Below are positions 55,330-64,000 of a stretch of DNA of 64,000 bases, one piece after another (within the stretch, counting starts at the first letter, position 1; each line of letters starts with the position of its first letter). The translations under genes and the position numbers were made by a program. The stretch comes from Sulfidibacter corallicola. GTDB lineage: Bacteria > Acidobacteriota > Holophagae > Acanthopleuribacterales > Acanthopleuribacteraceae. The notes below the pieces were generated by a model. The model saw only the letters and a program-made list of their open reading frames with translations, was not told where the DNA came from and made no database searches. The stretch spans positions 11,464,256 through 11,528,255 of the forward strand of contig NZ_CP071793.1 of NCBI RefSeq assembly GCF_017498545.1, written 5' to 3'.

Positions 55330-55705
55330 ATAAAGTCGTAGCTCAGGCCGGGGCCGGATTGCCGGCGATCCGGCACACCGGCTACTGGGTCACAGGTGGA
55401 GAACTAATCGAAGCGACTGAGAAGAACTATTTTGCGCCATCGAGAGATCTGGAGGCCCGACTTACCTGCTCCGCTCTGTTGCGATTCGATCTTTCGATGC
55501 CTTGATCGCTTCGAAGTGTCGGGCCAGCGGCCTTACCGGCCCTGCCCAACCTACTGCAATGCCGACCCTCAAAGCCTGCGGGAACCCCTCGCATGGATCA
55601 CTTCGAAATGTTCAACCAGCGGGCTTACCGCCCTTGCTGAACCTACCTGGCGCGACGAATCTCTGATCATTCGGGCACTCCAAGCGGATTCGTTTCAAAT
55701 GAGAA
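55330..55705 (-). repeat. Mosaic intergenic repeat, copy 4
   Basis: Begins AAGTCGTAGCTCAGGCCGGGG and ends GGATTCGTTTCAAATGAG. Its 55435-55705 part matches the reverse complement of 5532-5780 (shared ATCGAGAGATCTGG, CAAAGCCTGCGGGAAC and ATGGATCACTTCGAA blocks); it lacks the CCTGGTTTC core of copies 2, 3 and 5. Confidence 0.7.
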
Positions 55706-55753
55706 AACGAAGGCCTCGGAGGCCGCCCGATCGAGGCTTCCGTGTGAACATGC

Positions 55754-58700
55754 TCAGAAGCGCAGGCCGACCATGGTGATGTCGTCCCGCTGCTCGCTGT
55801 CGCCCATGTGTTGCTCGAGCGCCGCACCGATTCGTTCCTCGATCTCCTCGGTCGACAGGCAGGCCACTTCCTCAAGCAACTGTTTCAATCGCCGCGACCC
55901 GAACTTCTTGCCCGCCGCATCGCATTGATCGGCAAAACCATCGCTGGCGAGCACCAACAAATCGCCCTGCCGCAACACCAGCTCTACCTGCCGGTAGGTG
56001 CGCACGTTCTCCTTCTGCCTGCCGCCGATGCCGTGGCGATCGCCCCTGACTTTTTGGACGCTGCCCTTCGCGGCGTCCCCAAACGCGGGTCGGACCAGGA
56101 AAAGCGGCAGTCCGGCTCCGGCGAACAACACTCGGTCGCTGCCCTTTTCGAACCGACACAGGCACAGCTCCATGCCGTCGCGCGTGGTATCGCGCTGGTT
56201 TTGATGCAGGCTCTCCCGAACACCGATGTTCAACAATTCCAAGATTTTGGCGGGTTCGACGACCGCCTTTTCGCCAACGATCTTGTTGAGCAACTGGTAC
56301 CCGATCATCGACATGAAGGCGCCCGGCACCCCGTGCCCGGTGCAGTCGACCACCGCGACGAACAAATGGGGACCCGTCTCCCAAATCCAATAGAAATCGC
56401 CCGAAACCAAATCCTTGGGTCGAAAGATCACGAAATGGGCGCCCGGGTAGTGGGCCATATCCTCCGCATGGGGCAGAATCGCGTGTTGGATCTTTTGAGC
56501 GTAGCGAATGCCCGCGGTGATCTTCTCGTTTTTATCGGCCAGTTCCCGATTGGCGATGTTGAGTTCCGACGTTCGCAGCGCGACCACGGATTCGAGGAAG
56601 CGACTACGTGCTTCCAGTTGCTGGACTCGAAGTCGAAAGCCACAGTACGCCAAACATGCGAGGAGCAACACCAATCCGATCCGAAATGCGGTGGTCTGAT
56701 AGAAGGCCGGGACCACGACGAGCGAAATGCCGGCTTCGCGGATGCTCCACGATCCCGCGCGGTTGGTGCCCTGCACGCGCAGTTGATAGGAACCGGGCGG
56801 CAACGAGGTGTAGGAAACCGATCGCTGGCTGGCGTCCGCCTGCAGCCAGTCATCGTCAAATCCCTCCAACCGATAGCGATACTGCAGTTTCCACGGCGCA
56901 CTGAAGTCGAGTGCCGAAAACTCGAATCGCACCGTTTTGCGCCCGGGCCCGATTTGCAGCGAGCCCCGCTCGATGGCGCCCCGCTCGTCCCGGCCACCGG
57001 CATGAATGTCGTTGATGATCAGGGGTGGCTGGAACGACCAGGTCTCGAGACGCCGCGGATCGACCAGCAGCACGCCCTGCGGAGAGCCGAACAACAGGTT
57101 GCCGTCGGGCGTCTTGCTGCGGCTGGCGATGAAAAAACTGTGAAAGTCGTTCCCCTCGGCGGGCCCGAAGGTTTGGTGGGTCCAATCGCGGGGATTCACC
57201 CGAAGCCGCGGGCCCAGCCAGATGAAGCCCTCGTCGTCTTCGATCAGCGTGTGGACCGGGCGCGGTTCGATCCCCACGAGGTCGTGAACCATCGAGAACG
57301 AGGCACGCTGCCCATCCCATCGTTCGAGAACGGCCGCACCCGCCTGGGTCGCCACCCACAGCCGATCCTCGCGATCGATGAGCAGGTCGGGTACCCAATT
57401 GCCCGGCAGGCTGTCCGGGCGCTGTTCGTCGTGAAAAATCCGCCGAGCGGTGCCTTCGGTTGGGTCGAAGGCGTTCAATCCGTTTTCCGTTCCGGCCCAG
57501 AGCAGGCCCACCCGATCGAACACGAGCGATTCCACGGCCTGGCCCGAAAGCGAGCGCGGATCGTCGGACCGGTGTGCATACCGGACCATCTCGTAGGTCT
57601 CGGGATCGATGCGGGCCATGCCCTCCGAGGCGCCGACCCATAGATGTCCCTCGCCGTCGAAGACCATGGTGCGAATGGGGCCCCACGGTAGCCCGTCGTT
57701 CTGGTCGAACCGCCGGAACCGCGCCTCGCCGGACGCCATGCGGTGCAACATGCCGTTGAGGGTCGCCACCCAGCGGGTACCGTCCGTCGCCTCGATCATG
57801 CAGGTGATCGAGCCGTCGCCGAGCGCTTCGGGGTCTTCGGCGTCGGCACGGTATTCATCGACCAGACGCCGTTCGCGATCCATCACGTCGATACCGTTGC
57901 CGTTGGTTCCCAGCCACAGGGTTCCGTCCTCGAGGGCCAGGGTTCGCACGATCGAAGGGTGGGTGGGCCCGATGGGGTTGAGAAGACTGTGACGCAGTTT
58001 GACGAAGGGCCGCGTGGTGGGATCGTGGAACGCGATCCCACCGCCCCAAGACCCGACCCAAACCAATCCGGAGTGATCGACGATGAGCGCGCCGATGCGG
58101 TCGTTTCCGATGGTCGCGGGATCGCTGGGATCACTGCGCAGGCGATCGATGACTTCCAGCGTATCGGGATCCAACACATCGATGCCGCCGCCAAAGGTCG
58201 CGATCCATATTTCGCCCTTGCGGGACTCCACCACGGAGTAGACGAAGTAGTGATTGACGCCGTTCGGCGACGATGGATCGTGGGGAAATCGATGGAAGCG
58301 CCGGGTGGCCGGATCGTACATGGCGGCGCCTTGCTCATTGGTGCCAATCCAGATCCTGCCGCGCGAATCCTCGAAAATCACGACGACATACTGCCCGGCC
58401 AGGGAGTCCGGCACCGCGGGATCCGAGGCCACCCGCTCGAAATCGGCGGTCTCGGGCCGCCATCGCTGCAGCCCGTCGCGCGTACCGATCCACAACCGGC
58501 CCGAGCGATCCACCAACAACCCACGCACTCGATCGTCGGCCAGGCTGTCGGGATCGGTCGGGTCGTGGGCGAAATGGTCGATTTGGTCGCGATCCAAATC
58601 GAGACGATCCAGCCCGGCGTGGGTGGCCAGCCATATATGACCGGTGGGCGTTTCGGCAATGCCCTCGACGCGGTTGTGGGAAAGACCGCCACCGCCCTGG

Positions 58701-59095
58701 GGTTGGTATTGGTAGCGTCTGAACCGGTCGGTTCGGGGGTCGAACACCGAAGCGCCGCCACCGAAACTCCCGATCCACAACCGCCCGTCCCCGGCCAGAC
58801 AAAGGGCACGGATATAGGATCCGCCCAGGGAATGGGGGTCGTTGCGACGAGAGCGATACACTTTGAAACGATAACCGTCGTAGCGCACCAACCCGTCCTG
58901 GGTCCCCAGCCACAGTAGCCCACGCCGGTCTTGAATCATTTGGGAGACGAGGTGAACCGGGACATCGTCCGGAATGGCCAATCGCTTGAAGGAAACCAGA
59001 CCGGGTCGGGTTTGGGCCTGCAGGGATGGGCCGAGGAAAGGCAGGGACCAGGCGACCGCGCAAAGCAGGATCGAGATGGAGCGGTTGGCGTTCAC
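55754..59095 (-). CDS. Two-component-type propeller sensor with PP2C (SpoIIE) phosphatase output
   Basis: About 1113 residues from GTG 59095, which begins the signal peptide VNANRSISILLCAVAWSLPFLGPSLQAQ; an earlier GTG at 59164 is possible. Residues about 40-690 form two seven-bladed propellers of the regulator type (repeats of DxxGxLWIGTxxGLxRxDP). A Y_Y_Y domain follows (VRFEFSALDFSAPWKLQYRYRLEGFDDDW), then one membrane helix (FRIGLVLLLACLAYCGF) and a short coiled coil (LRTSELNIANRELADKNEKI). The output is a PP2C phosphatase with acidic residues in DLVSGDFYW, VVDCTGHGVPGAFMS and SDGFADQ. This architecture usually ends in a histidine kinase; here a phosphatase is used, pointing to partner-switching regulation. 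No anti-sigma partner is adjacent. Confidence 0.9.
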   Translation of the reverse strand: MNANRSISILLCAVAWSLPFLGPSLQAQTRPGLVSFKRLAIPDDVPVHLVSQMIQDRRGLLWLGTQDGLVRYDGYRFKVYRSRRNDPHSLGGSYIRALCLAGDGRLWIGSFGGGASVFDPRTDRFRRYQYQPQGGGGLSHNRVEGIAETPTGHIWLATHAGLDRLDLDRDQIDHFAHDPTDPDSLADDRVRGLLVDRSGRLWIGTRDGLQRWRPETADFERVASDPAVPDSLAGQYVVVIFEDSRGRIWIGTNEQGAAMYDPATRRFHRFPHDPSSPNGVNHYFVYSVVESRKGEIWIATFGGGIDVLDPDTLEVIDRLRSDPSDPATIGNDRIGALIVDHSGLVWVGSWGGGIAFHDPTTRPFVKLRHSLLNPIGPTHPSIVRTLALEDGTLWLGTNGNGIDVMDRERRLVDEYRADAEDPEALGDGSITCMIEATDGTRWVATLNGMLHRMASGEARFRRFDQNDGLPWGPIRTMVFDGEGHLWVGASEGMARIDPETYEMVRYAHRSDDPRSLSGQAVESLVFDRVGLLWAGTENGLNAFDPTEGTARRIFHDEQRPDSLPGNWVPDLLIDREDRLWVATQAGAAVLERWDGQRASFSMVHDLVGIEPRPVHTLIEDDEGFIWLGPRLRVNPRDWTHQTFGPAEGNDFHSFFIASRSKTPDGNLLFGSPQGVLLVDPRRLETWSFQPPLIINDIHAGGRDERGAIERGSLQIGPGRKTVRFEFSALDFSAPWKLQYRYRLEGFDDDWLQADASQRSVSYTSLPPGSYQLRVQGTNRAGSWSIREAGISLVVVPAFYQTTAFRIGLVLLLACLAYCGFRLRVQQLEARSRFLESVVALRTSELNIANRELADKNEKITAGIRYAQKIQHAILPHAEDMAHYPGAHFVIFRPKDLVSGDFYWIWETGPHLFVAVVDCTGHGVPGAFMSMIGYQLLNKIVGEKAVVEPAKILELLNIGVRESLHQNQRDTTRDGMELCLCRFEKGSDRVLFAGAGLPLFLVRPAFGDAAKGSVQKVRGDRHGIGGRQKENVRTYRQVELVLRQGDLLVLASDGFADQCDAAGKKFGSRRLKQLLEEVACLSTEEIEERIGAALEQHMGDSEQRDDITMVGLRF

Positions 59096-59621
59096 GGGCA
59101 GGGACCCCGGCGCGAAGAGGCGCGGCAAGCTGACAGGATGCCATCGAGCTCTCGTACGTTGCACGAACCACGAGATGGACGGGAGGATGGGTCGGCCAAA
59201 TTCGGTGTGTCGGTTCGAACCACGCGCATGCCTCGTTGTCTCGATCGATGGGAACCAAATCGATATCGATGATTTTACCCTTCCCCGTCGGGGAAGTCGG
59301 TGTTTTTAATGCCCTGCACCACCGCCATCCTGACCGTGAGGCTTTCCCGGAGCCAACCCCGGGTGGCGTTCTCGGGCGCCCCCTTCCCTACTCGAACGCC
59401 CGTGCGGTTTTTCCACCAATCGAATGCCCAGAAACGCGACAACACGGTGTCCTCGAGGACACCCCGGAAAACGGCAGCACCTGGGACTACGGCGACACGT
59501 TCGGCGAAGCCACTTCGGCGGACGCCGACCAGCGAACGCGCGAGTTTCGTTCCGAATTGGGGCTTCGGTTTTAGGGGGTCGAGGCTGGGTCGACCCGATC
59601 GACGCATCTCCCCGCAGGGGG
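59096..59621. other. Intergenic region between the phosphatase-sensor and ankyrin genes
   Basis: About 525 bases. A short plus-strand frame ends in TREFRSELGLRF, resembling an outer-membrane C-terminus, but has no ribosome site or other barrel features and is not called. Confidence 0.35.
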
Positions 59622-60908
59622 TTACCAGGGATGGAAATCGATTTTGAGGGTCATCCGTACGGGTGCGGGCTTGCCGTTGATGGTTCCCGGTTTGAAGCGA
59701 GCCTTTTTGATGCTTTCGATGCAGGCGAACTCGAGTCCCTCTTCGGGACCGGCAAAGGTGCGGAGAACGGAAATATCGGTAACCGCGCCATCGGGATGAA
59801 ATTCGGCCTCGACGATGATGTACCCGAATCGGACGATCTGATCGGGGGACAGAACGGGTTTGGGCCGGGAAAGAAAAACGGGATATTGAACCAGGTCCCG
59901 ATCGGCGCGCGTCGGCGTCTCCGGGTTCGGTTGGGCCTCGAGCAGGGCGACGAGCGCGTCGAGATCCCTGGCGGTGTCGCCCACGGGCACATGGCGCCCC
60001 TCGAGATGTTTGATGCAGGTGGCTCCCTTTCGCAGTAACAGGTGGACCATGCCACCATCGCGGCGCCACAGCGCTTTCGTCAGGGCCGTGCTGCCCCAGC
60101 GGTCGTGGGCATCGGGGTCGACGCCGCGATCCAGAAGAAAGCGAGCCACTTGGAGTCGCCGGGCCCAAGCCGCTTCGATTAGGGCGGTTCGCCCACCCTC
60201 GTCGCGCGAATCGAGGGCTCCATCGTGACGACGAAGGGCTTCGAGATCACCATCGGCCGCGAGGTCGAAAATGGTTTTCTCGACAGGTGCTGGAGCTTTT
60301 CCATCCAGGCAGGCGATCATTTCCGCATGATTGAGAAAGGCGGCCAACTCGCGAGGCGTGTGCTTTTTTTGGTTCCGCACCACAAGCGATGCCCCGCTCT
60401 CGAGGAGGAGCGGCACCAGACGGGTGTGGCCATACAGCACGGCCACATGTAGGGCCGTGTTGCCGCCGTGGTCGCGATGGTCGGGATCGGCACCGGCGGC
60501 CAACAACATTCGGGTCATGACGATTTGCTCCCGACGTACGGCCAAGAGGAGCGGGGTGCGACCATGTCGGTCTTCGAAATCGAGGCGTTCGCTCGCCTGG
60601 ATGAATTGGCGCAACATGTGGACCCGGCCCAGGCTGATGGCGCGAGCCATGGCGTTGTCGTATTCCCCGGACCCTTCGATTCGAGCTCCCTTCTCGAGCA
60701 GGGAACCAACCAAATCTTCGTCACCGAACGCGACCGCGTGATTCAAGATGGTTTCCCGGTCGTGGACGCCGTTGGGATCGGCGCCGGCCTGTAGGAGCGC
60801 GATGGCGGCTTTCCCGTCACCCCGTGTCACCGCTTCGAAGAGTTTGGCGGTTTGCTTTCCGGCTTGAAGCGAGGCGGAGAGCAGCAGGAGGATCAGCATC
60901 GGGCGCAT
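59622..60908 (-). CDS. Secreted ankyrin-repeat protein with TonB C-terminal domain
   Basis: The product has 428 residues; ATG 60908 is chosen because GGAGG lies seven bases ahead, while the ATG at 60914 has it almost touching. The signal peptide is MRPMLILLLLSASLQAG. About eight ankyrin repeats fill residues 18-320 (HGRTPLLLAVRREQIVMTRMLLAAGADPD and similar). Residues about 345-428 are a TonB C-terminal domain (FGYIIVEAEFHPDGAVTDISVLR ... SIKKARFKPGTINGKPAPVRM). There is no membrane anchor for energy transduction beyond the cleaved leader, so it more likely works as a periplasmic protein-interaction module than as a true TonB. Confidence 0.82.
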   Translation of the reverse strand: MRPMLILLLLSASLQAGKQTAKLFEAVTRGDGKAAIALLQAGADPNGVHDRETILNHAVAFGDEDLVGSLLEKGARIEGSGEYDNAMARAISLGRVHMLRQFIQASERLDFEDRHGRTPLLLAVRREQIVMTRMLLAAGADPDHRDHGGNTALHVAVLYGHTRLVPLLLESGASLVVRNQKKHTPRELAAFLNHAEMIACLDGKAPAPVEKTIFDLAADGDLEALRRHDGALDSRDEGGRTALIEAAWARRLQVARFLLDRGVDPDAHDRWGSTALTKALWRRDGGMVHLLLRKGATCIKHLEGRHVPVGDTARDLDALVALLEAQPNPETPTRADRDLVQYPVFLSRPKPVLSPDQIVRFGYIIVEAEFHPDGAVTDISVLRTFAGPEEGLEFACIESIKKARFKPGTINGKPAPVRMTLKIDFHPW

Positions 60909-61010
60909 GGACATGCCTCCGGGAGGGATACTCGATTCTATCCCGAAACGGGAGGCGGTGGAGGTGTTCGCCACTTTCCGCGTGTCTCGCGAGGGTGTGC
61001 CTTCGGTACT

Positions 61011-61490
61011 TTTACCACGGAGTCGCCGCCCAGGCCGAGGGCCTGGGTTTCAAGTAGGTAACTAATCGAAGCGAATAGCCAGGGAGTTCCCGCATTTGTG
61101 AGTAGGGCGTCGTGCCTGGTAGGTTGGTCACGGGCGGTATGCCCGCTGGGCCGACATTTTTTGACGAACACCCCGAACATCCGCCTTTTTAGGCTTTTAT
61201 CTTTACCTTCGAATTTTACAGAGTTCGTTTCATAAGAGCCACGCACCAGCGGGCATACCCGCTCGATTTCGAGAAAGAAACAGCACACCTGGTTTCTGGC
61301 GAAGGGCCATGGGTCGTTCATCCGAAAAATAAAGCAGGAACCCATGAACATCGGAAAGCAGGAAAGGACCGGAATTGGTACACATCATGGTCCTGTTTTT
61401 CCTGGTTTCGTTCATTCCTGCCTTCCTGATCAAGATGTGACGACGGCAAGAGCCAGCTCAGGTTGAATGCACCACTTTGTTTCAAGAGAG
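61011..61490 (-). repeat. Mosaic intergenic repeat, copy 5
   Basis: Starts TTTACCACGGAGTCGCCGCC and ends GTTTCAAGAGAGG three bases before the SDR stop. It carries the full set of blocks seen in copy 3: GGTTTCAAGTAGGTAACTAA, GGCCGACATTTTTTGACGAA, CTTTTTAGGCTTTTATC, the CCTGGTTTC core and GACGGCAAGAGCCAGCTCAG. Confidence 0.8.
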
Positions 61491-61492
61491 GG

Positions 61493-62389
61493 TCAGTGGA
61501 AGCGAACCTTGGTGAAACGTTCACTCAGGTTCCACAGCTTCCGCATGTCTTCCGTTTTTCTCGCCGCGGAGGTGGTGTCCACCGGAACGGGGTAACCCCG
61601 CAATTCGAAGCAACTGGCGGGACCGAAGTACTCGCCGCCTTCGACGCCCGGATCGACCGCCGCCCGCAACGTCGGCAAGGCGCCCTGCCAGGGCTTCATG
61701 CCGAAAAGGGGGCTGAGCATGTTCGACAGGCTGGTGTGGCGCTGAAGGTCGGTCTGGGTCCAACCGGGGTGAGCGGCCACCGCCTTGACGTCGCTGCGAT
61801 CGGCTTTCAACATGTGATCCAACTGGAAATGGAACAGCAGATTGGCGAGCTTGCTCTGCCCGTAGGATTCCCACTTGGCGTACTTGCGCTTCACCCAGTT
61901 GGGATCCTCGAAATCCATGCGACCGAACTTGTGGGCCAGGCTGGACACGGTCACGACGCGCGCGCCGGGTCGCTTCCCGAGCGAATCCAACAAAAGGCCG
62001 GTCAGGGCGAAATGGCCCAGATGGTTGACGCCGAATTGCAGTTCGAAACCGTCGCTGGTTTCCTGGCGTTGGGGCGGCACCATGACGCCGGCATTGTTGA
62101 TCAGCAGGTCGAGGTGATCGTGTTCGGCCTTGAAGGCATTGACGAACGCGTGGATCGAAGCCAGGTCGGACAGGTCGAGCTGTTTGACTGTCACGATCCC
62201 GGCGGGCTTGTCCGCTTCGATTCGTTGCATGGCGGCAGCTGCCTTCTCGCGGTTGCGGCAGGCCAGAATGACATCGGCGCCTTTGGCCGCGAGAGCCCGA
62301 GCCGTTTCGAAACCGATACCGGTGTTCGAACCCGTGACGATGGCGATGCGGCCTTTCTGATCGGGAATCTGCGCTTGGTTCCATTTCAT
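61493..62389 (-). CDS. Short-chain dehydrogenase (retinol dehydrogenase-like)
   Basis: The product has 298 residues from ATG 62389 (AAGGAG upstream). Cofactor motif TGSNTGIG, DLSDLASI for the adenine pocket, LLINNAGVM, catalytic Ser in TVSSLAH and Tyr/Lys in YGQSKLANLLF are all present. The sequence pattern AHPGWTQTDLQRH is typical of the retinol dehydrogenase/WW-oxidoreductase-like SDR group. Substrate unknown. The gene lies 70 bases downstream of the RND pump gene on the same strand and could be cotranscribed. Confidence 0.9.
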   Translation of the reverse strand: MKWNQAQIPDQKGRIAIVTGSNTGIGFETARALAAKGADVILACRNREKAAAAMQRIEADKPAGIVTVKQLDLSDLASIHAFVNAFKAEHDHLDLLINNAGVMVPPQRQETSDGFELQFGVNHLGHFALTGLLLDSLGKRPGARVVTVSSLAHKFGRMDFEDPNWVKRKYAKWESYGQSKLANLLFHFQLDHMLKADRSDVKAVAAHPGWTQTDLQRHTSLSNMLSPLFGMKPWQGALPTLRAAVDPGVEGGEYFGPASCFELRGYPVPVDTTSAARKTEDMRKLWNLSERFTKVRFH

Positions 62390-62459
62390 GATCTCACTCC
62401 TTTCCATGTGTGTTGGGTACTCCGAGAGGTTGGACGATTGGCGGGACGGTGGACACGGT

Positions 62460-64000
62460 TCATTTCGCGATCACTTCGACGGGTTGGGGTTCGGGGTGGG
62501 CCTGACCTCGCAGTCCCCCGAACCGATGCCACACGGATTCGCTGACCCGTTGGATCAGCACGTACATTGCGGGCACGAAGAGGACCAGCAGCAGGGTGGC
62601 GGAAAGCATGCCGCTGAACACGGCGGTCCCCAGCGCCTGGCGGCTGTTGGCACCGGCGCCGCTGGCCACGACCAGGGGCACCATGCCGAGAATGAAGGTG
62701 GTGGCCGTCATCAGGATGGGCCGGAATCTGAGGCGTGCCGCCTCGCGCGCCGCCTCGAGAATGCCGTGGCCCTCGTCGCGGGCGGCCTTGGCGAATTCCG
62801 TGATGAGGATGGCGGTCTTGCAGGCGAGCGCCACCAGGAGGACCAGGCCGATCTGGGTGTAGACGTTGATGTCCATGCCGCGAATCGCCACCGCGATCAC
62901 GGTTCCCAGCATGGCGAGCGGCACGGTCAGGATGACCGAGAGCGGCAGGGTCCAGCTCTCGTACTGGGCGGCCAGCACGAGGTACACGAAAATCACCGCC
63001 AGAATCAGCACGATCGCGGTCTTGCCCTGCGCCGCCTTCTCCTGGAAGGACATGTCGGTCCACTCGTAACCCATGCCGTGGGGCAACGAGGTGTCGGCCA
63101 GGTTCTCGATCAGGGCCATGGCCTCGCCGGAACTGATGCCGGCCGCCCCCTGGCCGTTCAATTGTGCGGAGGGATAGAGGTTGTACCGGGTGATGGTTTG
63201 CGGACCGACACCGTGTGACACGTCGATCACCGAACCAAGCGGCACCATGGCGCCGTTTTCGTTGCGCACTTCCAGGCGGGCGATGTCGTCGGGATGCGAT
63301 CGGAAATCGGCATCCGCCTGGACGCGAACCTGGTAGTTCTTGCCGAATTTGCTGAAGTCGTTGACGTAGACCGAGCCGAGGTTGGCTTGCAAGGTTTCGA
63401 ATACGTCCGAAAGGGGCACCCCGAGCGCCTTGGTCTGGGTGCGATCCACCTCGGCCCGCAACTGGGGCACATTGGCCCGGAAGGTCGTGAACACGCGCTG
63501 CAGATCCGCGTGACCGTTGGCCGCCATCATCAGCTTGAAGGTCTCTTCCTGCAACCGGTCCAGACCCAGGTTGGCGCGATCCTGCACCTGAAGCGTGAAA
63601 CCGCCGGCCAAGCCGGCACCAAGCACGGGCGGCGGCGGGAAGGCGAAGACCATGGCTTCCTGGATGCCGGCGACCGCACCCCAGAGCTGGCCCACCATCG
63701 CGTCCACGGAAAGACCCGCGGGCAGCCGCTCTTCCCAGGGATCGAACACGACCCACACCACCGCGGTGTTGGAGGCGGTGGACATGTCCAGCACCGACAA
63801 CCCGGGTATGGAGACGTAGTTCTCGACACCAGGCATCTGTTCGAGCCTGGCCTCGATGTCCTTGGCCACCTGTTTGGTGCGATCGAGCGAGGCGGCGTCG
63901 GGCAGTTGCACCGCGATCAGGGCCCAACCCTGATCTTCGTTGGGCACGAATCCTTTGGGAAGCTCGATGAAACCCCAGAGCGCCGCGAGACTGAGACCAC
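62460..64000 (-). CDS. RND efflux transporter permease (AcrB/HAE1 type), 5' part beyond window
   Basis: The frame is open to the window edge (GLSLAALWGFIELPKGFVPNEDQG), so about 513 C-terminal codons are visible of an expected 1040. The second porter half (LPDAASLDRTKQVAKDIEARLEQMPGV, SDVFETLQANLGSVYVNDFSKFG) and the second helical bundle (AIVLILAVIFVYLVLAAQYESW, INVYTQIGLVLLVALACKTAILITEFAK, RFRPILMTATTFILGMVPL) are standard for hydrophobe/amphiphile pumps. It would work with a periplasmic adaptor and TolC-type channel encoded outside the window. Confidence 0.95.
   Translation of the reverse strand, partial: GLSLAALWGFIELPKGFVPNEDQGWALIAVQLPDAASLDRTKQVAKDIEARLEQMPGVENYVSIPGLSVLDMSTASNTAVVWVVFDPWEERLPAGLSVDAMVGQLWGAVAGIQEAMVFAFPPPPVLGAGLAGGFTLQVQDRANLGLDRLQEETFKLMMAANGHADLQRVFTTFRANVPQLRAEVDRTQTKALGVPLSDVFETLQANLGSVYVNDFSKFGKNYQVRVQADADFRSHPDDIARLEVRNENGAMVPLGSVIDVSHGVGPQTITRYNLYPSAQLNGQGAAGISSGEAMALIENLADTSLPHGMGYEWTDMSFQEKAAQGKTAIVLILAVIFVYLVLAAQYESWTLPLSVILTVPLAMLGTVIAVAIRGMDINVYTQIGLVLLVALACKTAILITEFAKAARDEGHGILEAAREAARLRFRPILMTATTFILGMVPLVVASGAGANSRQALGTAVFSGMLSATLLLVLFVPAMYVLIQRVSESVWHRFGGLRGQAHPEPQPVEVIAK

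Noticed and set aside
59236..59574. Short plus-strand frame ending SELGLRF
   Set aside because: The end resembles an outer-membrane protein but there is no ribosome site, leader or strand pattern before it.

Overview
The window is GC-rich bacterial chromosome with large intergenic gaps. The gene styles include Ser/Thr kinases fused to TPR repeats, winged-helix regulators fused to TolB-type propellers, ASPIC/UnbV-CARDB surface proteins and two-component-type propellers fused to a PP2C phosphatase. Together with an outer membrane (porin, TonB-type C-terminus, RND pump) they suggest a Gram-negative, predatory or particle-associated bacterium, most likely Acidobacteriota (a Holophagae/Acanthopleuribacter-like lineage is my guess from gene style only). 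No rRNA, tRNA or CRISPR array was recognised.

Layout. 1-5.5 kb: the 3' part of an ABC-2 permease/M1 aminopeptidase fusion, then a minus-strand AAA ATPase-DUF4276 pair (a defence-like module) divergent from a membrane-anchored C39-like protease. 5.5-11 kb: a mosaic repeat element and a secreted RHS/YD-repeat protein without a toxin tip. 11-17.5 kb: a TPR receptor kinase convergent with a winged-helix/PD40 regulator. 18-26.8 kb: two small secreted proteins, a SET-domain protein of the Rubisco-LSMT/SETD3 type, a 1147-residue FG-GAP/ASPIC/CARDB protein and an arylamine N-acetyltransferase. 26.9-30.9 kb: a tiny zinc-ribbon protein running into a three-unit tandem repeat, then LysE/LysR and SDR/TetR divergent pairs, the latter with three clear TetR-type operators.

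30.9-41.2 kb is the most coherent block: a small membrane protein, a symporter-histidine kinase (CrbS/CbrA type), a sigma54 response regulator (CrbR type), a candidate sigma54 promoter with an upstream inverted repeat, a two-subunit Na+/solute symporter, an outer-membrane porin and acetyl-CoA synthetase. This reads as a complete acetate-switch locus: sense, import across both membranes, and activate acetate, with the regulator and its presumed target promoter side by side.

41.3-64 kb is accessory: a hydrolase/AraC pair, a GST, a Cys-rich secreted protein coupled to a PQQ-like propeller, a large SGNH hydrolase, an AT-richer orphan of about 1205 residues with a central hydrophobic bundle, a flavin amine oxidase, a propeller-PP2C sensor, an ankyrin-TonB protein, an SDR and the 3' half of an RND efflux pump.

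A striking background feature is a family of intergenic mosaic repeats (five dispersed copies, both orientations, plus a tandem array derived from their core) with conserved ends and variable interiors. All coordinates, motifs and spacings come from reading the sequence; family assignments are from memory of those families and no database search was possible.
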